Source of the DNA: Deltaproteobacteria bacterium
GTDB lineage: Bacteria; Myxococcota_A; Polyangia; HGW-17; SLPX01
DNA length: 5,008 bases
Assembly: GCA_011390535.1 (NCBI GenBank)
Contig: JAABSF010000754.1
Location: 1 to 5,008, forward strand
Direction of reading: 5' to 3'
The stretch's first letter is position 1, and every line of letters begins with the position of its first letter. Both the position numbers and the translations under genes were made by a program. Below are positions 1 to 4,713 of this stretch, piece by piece. The notes beneath the pieces are model-generated. The model saw only the letters and a program-made list of their open reading frames with translations. It did not search any database and was not told where the DNA came from.

Positions 1-626
1 AAGGGCTCGCAGGACCTCTGAACGCTGAACAATCAAAGCAGCTTGGGATGGTGGCCAAAAGTGCGGATCTTCTTCACGCGTTAATCAATAATGTTTTGGA
101 TTTTTCAAGGATAGAGGCAGGTGATCTACAGGTTGAGTTTTCAGAATTCGACATTTCCGCGACATTGGAAAAAGTGGTTGAAGAAATGCGGCCTCAAGCT
201 ATCCAAAAAGGTCTTGAGCTGAATTTTAGGGCTGACTCAAGTAATAGAACCTCTCAGGTTTGTATGATCAAGAGCGATCAACAACGAGTAAGGCAAATAA
301 TGTTGAATTTTCTCTCAAACGGGATCAAGTTTACAGAAGCCGGCAGTGTAAATGTCAACATGTCCGACAAAGGAGATGAGATAGATGTGAGCGTTACCGA
401 CACTGGTATTGGCATAAAAGATGACGATAAAGACCGTCTGTTCAAGCCTTTTTCGCAGATTGATGAAGGTATAACCAAGCGCTATCAGGGCACAGGGTTG
501 GGGCTCTCGATTTGCAAGCGGTTGGTGGAGCTGCTTGGCGGGCGGATTTGGGTAAAGAGCCAATGGGGCGAGGGCAGCTCCTTTGGTTTTAGACTGCCCA
601 AGAATAGGGGGAAAGAGCGCCCATGA
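1..626 (+). CDS. Sensor histidine kinase, C-terminal part (5' truncated by window edge)
   Basis: The reading frame is open from base 3 to the TGA at 624-626, so this is the C-terminal ~207 residues of a longer kinase; its start lies outside the window. The first ~40 visible residues are the second helix of the HisKA dimerisation domain, ending in the typical LDFSRIEAG; the phosphorylated histidine (H box) must lie just upstream. The rest is a HATPase_c domain: N box with LSNGIKFTE (about nt 300-345), G1 box DTGIGI (399-416), F box LFKPFSQID, and G2 box GTGLGLSI (489-512). All ATP-binding motifs look intact. The usual N-box alanine is glycine here, a mild change. No receiver or Hpt domain follows, so it is not a C-terminal hybrid kinase. 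It overlaps the response regulator gene by 4 nt (ATGA), implying translational coupling and a cognate pair. The signal sensed cannot be told, because the input domain is missing. Confidence 0.95.
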   Translation, partial: GLAGPLNAEQSKQLGMVAKSADLLHALINNVLDFSRIEAGDLQVEFSEFDISATLEKVVEEMRPQAIQKGLELNFRADSSNRTSQVCMIKSDQQRVRQIMLNFLSNGIKFTEAGSVNVNMSDKGDEIDVSVTDTGIGIKDDDKDRLFKPFSQIDEGITKRYQGTGLGLSICKRLVELLGGRIWVKSQWGEGSSFGFRLPKNRGKERP

Positions 627-994
627 AGGCTAAGATTCTTTATATAGAAGATAATGAGCAAAATTTTTATCTGGTGCATTTTATATTGGACTCCCGCGGC
701 TACGAGGTGTTATGGGCTCGGGACGGTCAAGCGGGTATTCAGGTAGCCTTGCAGGAGCGGCCCGATCTAATCCTCCTGGATATACAGCTCCCGATAATGG
801 ATGGTTTTACAGTGGCGCATGTCTTGAGGGAGAAACCTGAGCTGGATGAGACACCCATTGTCGCGCTGACCTCTTATGCCATGCCCGGAGATCGCGATAA
901 GGCCATGGATGCCGGGTGCAACGGGTACATTGAAAAACCCATTAATCCGGCGACATTTGCAGAGAAAATCGAGGAGTATGTCTCCAAATCTTAG
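623..994 (+). CDS. Single-domain response regulator (CheY/DivK-type receiver)
   Basis: This 123-residue protein consists of a receiver domain only. Visible landmarks are the acidic pair E9-D10, the phospho-acceptor D53 in LILLDIQLPIMDG, the switch residue T83 in IVALTSYAM, and K105 in the KP motif (YIEKPI), so phosphorylation chemistry should be intact. There is no DNA-binding or enzymatic output domain, so it must act by protein contact, like CheY or DivK, or as a phosphorelay intermediate. The 'IEDNEQNFYLVHFIL' start and 'ALTSYAMPGDRDKAMDAGCNGYIEKPI' pattern are typical of receivers paired with hybrid-type kinases. The ATG overlaps the kinase stop (ATGA), and a purine-rich AGGGGG lies at 606-611. 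No clear intrinsic terminator follows the stop, so read-through toward the downstream cluster cannot be excluded. Confidence 0.95.
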   Translation: MKAKILYIEDNEQNFYLVHFILDSRGYEVLWARDGQAGIQVALQERPDLILLDIQLPIMDGFTVAHVLREKPELDETPIVALTSYAMPGDRDKAMDAGCNGYIEKPINPATFAEKIEEYVSKS

Positions 995-1021
995 AGTTAA
1001 TATCATCGCCGGCTTTTGGGT

Positions 1022-1086
1022 TTTATGACTCGACTCTATGATTTGTCTTTATGACTTGCCTTTATGGCTCGCCTTCATGATTCAAT
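1022..1086 (+). repeat. Five-copy 13-nt tandem repeat, intergenic
   Basis: Five consecutive 13-nt units begin at 1022, 1035, 1048, 1061 and 1074. The consensus is TTTATGACTCGCC; units differ from it at 1, 4, 1, 1 and 5 positions. The core ATG recurs exactly every 13 nt (1025, 1038, 1051, 1064, 1077). Since 13 is not a multiple of 3, the ATGs fall in rotating frames, which argues against a coding repeat. It lies just after the response regulator gene and upstream of the ECF sigma gene. Function is unknown; it could be a slippage-derived minisatellite or an array of protein-binding sites. Confidence 0.85.
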
Positions 1087-1145
1087 TTCTGGAGGGAGAC
1101 ATCTTTGTCGACGCTCATGAGACGCCGTAATAGACAAAGACAAAT
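1041..1145 (+). promoter_or_regulatory. Overlapping inverted repeats, possible alternative RNA hairpins
   Basis: ATTTGTCTTT (1041-1050) is perfectly complementary to AAAGACAAAT (1136-1145). TCTTTGTC (1102-1109) is perfectly complementary to GACAAAGA (1133-1140). The two right arms overlap, so only one stem can form at a time. A further perfect palindrome, TTGATATCAA, lies at 1152-1161. None is followed by a T-run, so these are not obvious terminators. They may be operator half-sites or leader-RNA structure for the downstream sigma gene. The pairing is seen directly; any function is inference, and such repeats can arise by chance in AT-rich sequence. Confidence 0.3.
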
Positions 1146-1239
1146 TTCTTGTTGATATCAAGTATTGGGTTTAAGTAGTTCCTGTCCCGGAATCCCTCAT
1201 GTCGGAGGACTGGGGCGGAGCAAAGAGGTGAGGGTTTAG

Positions 1240-1263
1240 ATGATTTCAGCTTCTCACGCGTAG
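1240..1263 (+). CDS. Possible 7-codon leader ORF coupled to the sigma gene
   Basis: ATG at 1240 opens the short ORF MISASHA, ending at TAG 1261-1263, 2 nt before the ATG of the ECF sigma gene. It has a much better ribosome-binding site (AGAGGTGAGGG, 1224-1234) than the sigma gene, whose own ATG has no purine-rich motif within about 25 nt apart from this one. The likely role is translational coupling: ribosomes load at the leader, stop at 1261, and re-initiate at 1266. An alternative is that the same motif serves the sigma ATG at a poor, long distance. Homologues are not expected for so short a peptide; the evidence is spacing and SD strength only. Confidence 0.35.
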   Translation: MISASHA

Positions 1264-1265
1264 TT

Positions 1266-1814
1266 ATGAAAAAAGATGATGCGAAATTAATGTCTATGGT
1301 CGCCGAAGGCGATATGGAAGCGTTAGAGCAGATCTACCGGCGACATTCACAGTTTGTTTATCGCGTTGCGTTCCGGTTTTTGGGAAATGAGAGCGATGCT
1401 GCGGATATCACTCACGCTTTGTTTGTAGATTTGGTCACTCGTGCTTCCAAATATAAGCCTCATGCCAATCTCTCCACCTGGCTCTATAGAGTAGTCGTGA
1501 ACAGATGCATAAACTGGAAAAAAGCGGCCCCACAGCGGCTTAAAGCTCAAATCGAGGAAATGGACGCGGTAGATGCGACCACATTGGACGAGGAGGAACA
1601 GCTGGAAGCCTTAGACAGAAGTCGTCGGCATGGTGAGGTCCGTAAGGCGGTGGCGTCACTTCCTCCCCGGCAAAAAATGGCTGTGACCCTGCGGGATTTC
1701 GAAGGGCTCTCATACAAAGAGATCTCACATGCCATGGGCTGCTCCAGGCGGGCCGTGGAATCCCTGTTGATAAGAGCGCGGCGGGCGCTTATGAAAACAC
1801 TCAACTCCGGCTGA
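1266..1814 (+). CDS. ECF-family RNA polymerase sigma factor
   Basis: This 182-residue protein has the two-domain layout of ECF (group 4) sigma factors and the usual length. Region 2 spans about residues 10-90, with ALEQIYRRHSQFVYRVAFRFLG, then the SDAADITHALFVDL segment (-10 recognition and core binding) and STWLYRVVVNRCINW. An acidic linker (about 97-117) follows. Region 4 spans about 126-178, with SLPPRQKMAVTLRDFEGLSYKEISHAMGCS and the recognition helix RRAVESLLIRARRAL (-35 recognition). ECF factors direct RNA polymerase to a small regulon, normally including their own operon, and are held inactive by a membrane anti-sigma. The anti-sigma gene follows, but after 178 nt containing a terminator-like structure rather than with the usual overlap. 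The start at 1266 is chosen because the upstream frame has no ATG, GTG or TTG before the stop at 1176; a short leader ORF may supply ribosomes. The ECF subgroup and target promoters cannot be assigned by eye. Confidence 0.96.
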   Translation: MKKDDAKLMSMVAEGDMEALEQIYRRHSQFVYRVAFRFLGNESDAADITHALFVDLVTRASKYKPHANLSTWLYRVVVNRCINWKKAAPQRLKAQIEEMDAVDATTLDEEEQLEALDRSRRHGEVRKAVASLPPRQKMAVTLRDFEGLSYKEISHAMGCSRRAVESLLIRARRALMKTLNSG

Positions 1815-1829
1815 AGGCGGTGGATTACC

Positions 1830-1862
1830 CAACAGGCCGTCGCCTTTAGGCGGCGGTGGTTG
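1830..1862 (+). other. GC-rich hairpin downstream of the sigma gene
   Basis: CCGTCGCC (1837-1844) pairs with GGCGGCGG (1849-1856) across a TTTA loop, with one G-U pair. A short outer stem, CAAC (1830-1833) with GTTG (1859-1862), may extend it across a small internal loop. No T-run follows, so it is not itself a terminator. It lies 15 nt after the sigma stop and just before the T9 hairpin, so it may protect the sigma mRNA 3' end or form part of a larger structured element. Confidence 0.5.
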
Positions 1863-1874
1863 ACGTAGAAGACA

Positions 1875-1915
1875 GAAGCCCCCGCATTGATGCGGTGGAG
1901 CTTCCGTTTTTTTTT
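1875..1915 (+). terminator. Rho-independent terminator after the ECF sigma gene
   Basis: The left arm GAAGC-CC-CCGCA (1875-1886) pairs with the right arm TGCGG-t-GG-a-GCTTC (1891-1904) across a TTGA loop. This gives about 12 base pairs with two single-nucleotide bulges (T1896, A1899); T1887-A1890 could add one more pair. Two bases later comes an uninterrupted run of nine T (1907-1915). A GC-rich stem followed by a T-run is the classic intrinsic terminator. It sits 60 nt after the sigma stop and ahead of the anti-sigma gene, so it should stop or attenuate transcription between them. Confidence 0.75.
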
Positions 1916-1975
1916 CGCAGGATTTTGAGGGTTTGATTTGTTTAATAAGATGCGGTGGAGCTTTTTTGCCGTTTT
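1889..1975 (+). repeat. Direct repeat of the terminator 3' arm
   Basis: GATGCGGTGGAGCTT occurs at 1889-1903 and again, identically, at 1949-1963. Both are followed by CCGTTTT, directly in copy one (1904-1910) and after four T and a G in copy two (1969-1975). The second copy has no adjacent left arm, but the left arm at 1875-1887 could pair with either copy. The copies are exactly 60 nt apart. They may have arisen by local duplication, or may serve as alternative pairing partners in an RNA switch. Confidence 0.8.
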
Positions 1976-1992
1976 GACAAGGTTGAAGTGAG

Positions 1993-2676
1993 ATGAATTG
2001 CAACAAAGCAGAGAGATTTATCGTCGCAAGAGTCGATGGTGAGCTGTCCGAGAGCCGGTCTCTACGGTTGGATGAGCACCTGCGGTTTTGTCCGGAATGT
2101 AGGCGGTTTTCAGAACAACTGCAAACTCTTACGGCGCGGGTTCGAGATGTTTGCGAGGGTGTAGATGAGGTCGCCGACGGCGCGACAATGGACAGAATAT
2201 GGGAAGGAGTCCGTATAGAGGCGGCTCGGGAGTTGAAGGCTGGTGAAGCTGGTAAGAGGAGACGGAGTAGGTGGAAGAGGTTGGGGAGGGATGATGAGCG
2301 GGTGTTTTTAGGTCTGCCTGAATTGGGGATGGGTGTGGTTTCATTGTTGGCTGGTCTTTTTATTGGTTCCTGGTGTTTTTTCAGCGCTTATGGCTTTCCC
2401 GGTTCTTGGGAGAGTTCAAAGAAAGGTCCGGCAGTGAGTTCACAAAAAGAAAGCGTTGCAAAAACTCGCTTTAAGAAAACGAGGGAGGGCCGACAGTCTT
2501 GGAATTACACAGGGCCCGGAGAGCACAAGATGAAGCAGGTTGCATCCGGCGGGGACGGCCGGAAAAACGAAGAGAAAAGTCGATTCGCTGAGCGGTCTTT
2601 AGTGGCGGAGGCTTTTGGTGATGAGGCCGGATTAGGCATGAGATTAAACCTGAACGGAGTTTACTGCGAGCCTTGA
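1993..2676 (+). CDS. Zinc-finger transmembrane anti-sigma factor
   Basis: This 227-residue protein probably binds and inhibits the ECF sigma factor encoded just upstream. The N-terminus shows the ZAS (zinc-binding anti-sigma) pattern: C3, then VDGELSESRSLRLDEHL, with H29-x3-C33-x2-C36. A charged cytoplasmic linker follows, including a very basic stretch just before the membrane (residues 88-99, KRRRSRWKRLGR), which fits the positive-inside rule. One hydrophobic segment (about 111-132) is the membrane span. The last ~95 residues are predicted outside the cytoplasm; they are rich in K, R, S and G, with no domain I recognise, and would be the site of signal input or proteolysis. The ATG at 1993 is preceded by AAGG and GAAGTGAG; placing the start here puts C3 at the N-terminus as in the family. 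The periplasmic-sensor gene follows after 29 nt, probably in the same transcript. Confidence 0.88.
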   Translation: MNCNKAERFIVARVDGELSESRSLRLDEHLRFCPECRRFSEQLQTLTARVRDVCEGVDEVADGATMDRIWEGVRIEAARELKAGEAGKRRRSRWKRLGRDDERVFLGLPELGMGVVSLLAGLFIGSWCFFSAYGFPGSWESSKKGPAVSSQKESVAKTRFKKTREGRQSWNYTGPGEHKMKQVASGGDGRKNEEKSRFAERSLVAEAFGDEAGLGMRLNLNGVYCEP

Positions 2677-2705
2677 GATTTTTGGGAAAAAGGAAGTGAT
2701 TTAAG

Positions 2706-3224
2706 ATGAGCGCCCGTATTTTATTTATATTGTTTTGTCTCTCTTTGGCGACAAATATTTCCTTTGGTGGTCTCTATGCTTATGCAAAGCTGACCCATAG
2801 CGGTGAGGTTGAAAAAGCACCACATTCAACCGCCCACCCTTCTTCCCGAAAAGGTAGACCATGCATCCTTGATGAGATGGATCTTCGACCCCGCCAAGAA
2901 GCAGAGCTCTCCAGACTCCGCAAAAATATATGGGAGAAGCGAGCTGTCTATTTTAAGGACATCGACGAGTTACGTAGGGAAATTGGTGCATTGGTTGCTG
3001 AAATAGATGGCCCGCTTTCGCCTAAGGAGAGAGTTTTGATCAGCGAGCATCTCACAAGGTTGGCTCAGCGACAGACCAGCTTTCGCAAAGAAGTGATTCA
3101 TCATCTCTTGGATGTCAAAGGTCTGCTTGATGCTGATCAGAGAGCCCACTTCGGCGCCATACTGAGAACAAAGATCTTTCGAGGTATGTCGCGAGGCTCG
3201 AAACATCTACGCAAGAGCCCATAG
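2706..3224 (+). CDS. Periplasmic heavy-metal sensor / Spy-CpxP-like protein
   Basis: This 172-residue protein begins with a hydrophobic segment (about residues 5-27) acting as a signal anchor or signal peptide, so the rest should be periplasmic. Residues ~53-155 form an all-helical region with LRPRQEAELSRLR, a charged helix of ELRREIGALVAEI type, LSPKERVLISEHL, and HHLLDVKGLLDADQRAHFGAIL. This is the pattern of the heavy-metal-resistance/CnrX and Spy/CpxP superfamily (Pfam Metal_resist-like), in which LTxxQ-type turns separate the helices. Possible metal ligands include H40 and H44 (HxxxH), C53, H115, H132 and H133. Next to a sigma/anti-sigma pair, such proteins (CnrX, with CnrY and CnrH) sense metal and control sigma release; Spy-like chaperone function is the alternative. 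AAGGAAGTGA at 2690-2699 is the ribosome-binding site. Family assignment is by pattern; the ligand is not proven. Confidence 0.75.
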   Translation: MSARILFILFCLSLATNISFGGLYAYAKLTHSGEVEKAPHSTAHPSSRKGRPCILDEMDLRPRQEAELSRLRKNIWEKRAVYFKDIDELRREIGALVAEIDGPLSPKERVLISEHLTRLAQRQTSFRKEVIHHLLDVKGLLDADQRAHFGAILRTKIFRGMSRGSKHLRKSP

Positions 3225-3283
3225 CGGCATGTATGAGAGATTTTGTTTCTCGAAAAAAACAAGAAATAATCAGATTACCGCTT

Positions 3284-3288
3284 AGGTG
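3284..3288 (+). promoter_or_regulatory. Ribosome-binding site fixing the TolC-family start
   Basis: AGGTG lies 6 nt before the ATG at 3295. It decides between three in-frame candidates: GTG 3286, which overlaps the motif, ATG 3295, and ATG 3304, which would be 15 nt away. The ATG at 3295 also leaves a basic N-terminus ahead of the hydrophobic signal-peptide core. Confidence 0.55.
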
Positions 3289-3294
3289 TTGTTT

Positions 3295-4713
3295 ATGCGA
3301 TTTATGCGATCAGCGATTATATTTGTTCTGTGCTCCGGCGTTTATACTCCAAGGGCCGACTCAAGACACTTGTGGGCGCAGAGCGCGGGAAGAACGCCTC
3401 AATCAGAGAATAGTACCTCCCGTTCAGAGAATAGTACCTCCCGATCAAAAAATACAAGCATCAGCAGGTCAAGGCGGGATGATTCCAAGGGAGGGAAAAA
3501 AAGTAAGGGCACCCTCACGCTTGCAGAGTGTGTGGCGACAGCGTTGAATAACCGCCCTGAACTGAAGGCCGAGAGAGCTCAGGTTCAAGTCTCGTCGGCT
3601 CAGGTTCAAGAGGCGAAGAGCGCTTATTTTCCTTCTCTCTCAGTGACCGCCGGTTATGAGAGGCACAAATACAGCTATAACCCCAAAGGGGGTGTGCGAC
3701 CTCAGGGAACGCCCCGCAATGACTGGGTTCTAGGTTCTTCACTAAACTGGTCTCTTTCGGGGCTGATGTCGACCACCGGTCGTGTGAGAGCAGCCGGCGC
3801 AAAGTATCGTTCGGTTAAAGAGGCCGAAAAAGCCGCAAAAAGACAGGTTGTGCTGGATGTGGTCCATGCCTATTACAGGGTGTTGGAGATGAAAGAGTAT
3901 ATAGTGCTCTTGGAAGCGACCCTTGAAAGGGCCCGTATACACTTGAAATATGCGCAGCGGCTGCTTGATGTAGGAAAGGGCAGCAAAGCCGATGTGCTGC
4001 GGGCGGAAGTCGAGATGGCCCGAACGAGGTTGGAGATGACCAAGGCGAGGTCCGGTCATCGTCAAGCTCATGCCGCACTCAAGACGGCCATGGGGATATC
4101 CCTTGAAAAAGATGTAGCCCTCAAAGGGATTGAGTTGAAAGTGCCGGAAAAGGTTTTTCGCCCGGTGACAGGGGAAAAGCGACCCGAGCAGGAGTCGAGG
4201 GTGCATTTGTTTAAATCCTACAAACATTTGAGAGGGGCGGCGGCCAATGATTTTTGGCCTGATCTCAAGCTTTACGGCGGTATGGAGTTGCATGAAGATA
4301 ATTTCTTTCCACGCGAGACAAACTGGTTTGTGGGGGTATCTTTGGAGATACCGGTCTTCAGTTACTACGGTAAGACCGCGAGGTGGAAGTCAGCGCGGGC
4401 CCAAATGCAGGAAGCGAAGGCACGTGTGAGTGAAGTGGATGCAAAAATAGCCTTAGAGAAAAAGAACGCTTTTCTCCAGCTTCAAGAAGCGAAAGAGGCA
4501 TTGAAAGCCGCGCGTGCCCTTGAGGCATCGGCGAAAAAGAATCTGGAGGTTGATGAAAAGAGCTATCGTGAAGGAGTCGGTTCCATGGTGGCCTTAGCTG
4601 ATGGACGCGCCTCCTATTTTTCCGCCAAAGCTGAAGTCATCCGAGCGGTCTTCAACGCATTTGTAAAAGCTGCAGATTATCGACATGCCGCTGGTAAGGA
4701 TGTCACCCCATGA
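3295..4713 (+). CDS. TolC-family outer-membrane efflux channel
   Basis: This 472-residue protein would trimerise to form the outer-membrane and periplasmic channel of a tripartite efflux pump or type I secretion system. A basic start and hydrophobic core (residues ~1-16, MRFMRSAIIFVLCSGV) form a signal peptide; the cysteine lacks a proper lipobox, so a lipoprotein is unlikely. Residues ~37-72 are a Ser/Arg/Lys-rich linker with a heptad repeat. The first OEP repeat starts at ~73 with LTLAECVATALNNRPELKAERAQVQ and AYFPSLSVTAGYE, followed by long coiled-coil helices (DVVHAYYRVLEMKEYIVLLE, LLDVGKGSKADVLRAEVEMA). The second repeat includes NDFWPDLKLYGGMEL, a beta segment (WFVGVSLEIPVFSYYGK), then long helices with YREGVGSMVALADGRASYFSAKAEVIRA. 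Length is normal for the family. It follows the sensor gene after 70 nt and overlaps the adaptor gene by 4 nt, so channel and adaptor are coupled. The substrate is unknown. Confidence 0.93.
   Translation: MRFMRSAIIFVLCSGVYTPRADSRHLWAQSAGRTPQSENSTSRSENSTSRSKNTSISRSRRDDSKGGKKSKGTLTLAECVATALNNRPELKAERAQVQVSSAQVQEAKSAYFPSLSVTAGYERHKYSYNPKGGVRPQGTPRNDWVLGSSLNWSLSGLMSTTGRVRAAGAKYRSVKEAEKAAKRQVVLDVVHAYYRVLEMKEYIVLLEATLERARIHLKYAQRLLDVGKGSKADVLRAEVEMARTRLEMTKARSGHRQAHAALKTAMGISLEKDVALKGIELKVPEKVFRPVTGEKRPEQESRVHLFKSYKHLRGAAANDFWPDLKLYGGMELHEDNFFPRETNWFVGVSLEIPVFSYYGKTARWKSARAQMQEAKARVSEVDAKIALEKKNAFLQLQEAKEALKAARALEASAKKNLEVDEKSYREGVGSMVALADGRASYFSAKAEVIRAVFNAFVKAADYRHAAGKDVTP
3403..3465 (+). repeat. 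21-nt in-frame tandem repeat in the TolC-family gene
   Basis: Two adjacent 21-nt units (3403-3423, 3424-3444) are identical except for the last base and encode SENSTSR twice. A third, diverged unit (3445-3465) encodes SKNTSIS. The near-identity at DNA level points to recent tandem duplication. The repeat lies between the signal peptide and the first OEP repeat, where a flexible Ser/Arg-rich linker would tolerate length change, and 21 nt keeps the frame. Confidence 0.85.

Noticed and set aside
1022..1086. CRISPR-like array
   Set aside because: The 13-nt units are directly adjacent with no spacers and diverge from each other, unlike a CRISPR array.
1149..1177. Possible sigma-70 promoter (TTGTTG or TTGATA with TAAGTA)
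   Set aside because: The -10 candidates match the consensus poorly, and the best -35 has wrong spacing; the TTGATATCAA palindrome explains the similarity.
1974..1979. TTGACA perfect -35 box before the anti-sigma gene
   Set aside because: It lies 13 nt before the start codon, so any -10 would fall inside the coding region, and no TATAAT-like sequence is present at 16-18 nt.
1725..2006. Minus-strand ORF of 93 codons covering the sigma/anti-sigma gap
   Set aside because: It is Pro/Lys-rich and low-complexity, spans the terminator hairpin, and has no recognisable motif or ribosome-binding site; the repeats and hairpins explain the region better.
3235..3259. Small GAGA/TCTC inverted repeat followed by an A-run after the sensor gene
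   Set aside because: The stem is only four base pairs and is followed by A rather than T, so it is not a credible terminator on the + strand.
3233..3547. 104-codon + strand ORF with an ATG at 3233 overlapping the channel gene
   Set aside because: It lies mostly in another frame of the TolC-family gene, has no recognisable domain, and its repeats simply mirror the 21-nt DNA repeat. No good ribosome-binding site precedes it.
3742..4293. 183-codon minus-strand ORF
   Set aside because: It is fully antisense to a well-supported TolC-family gene, with no family-like motifs; it is a frame shadow.
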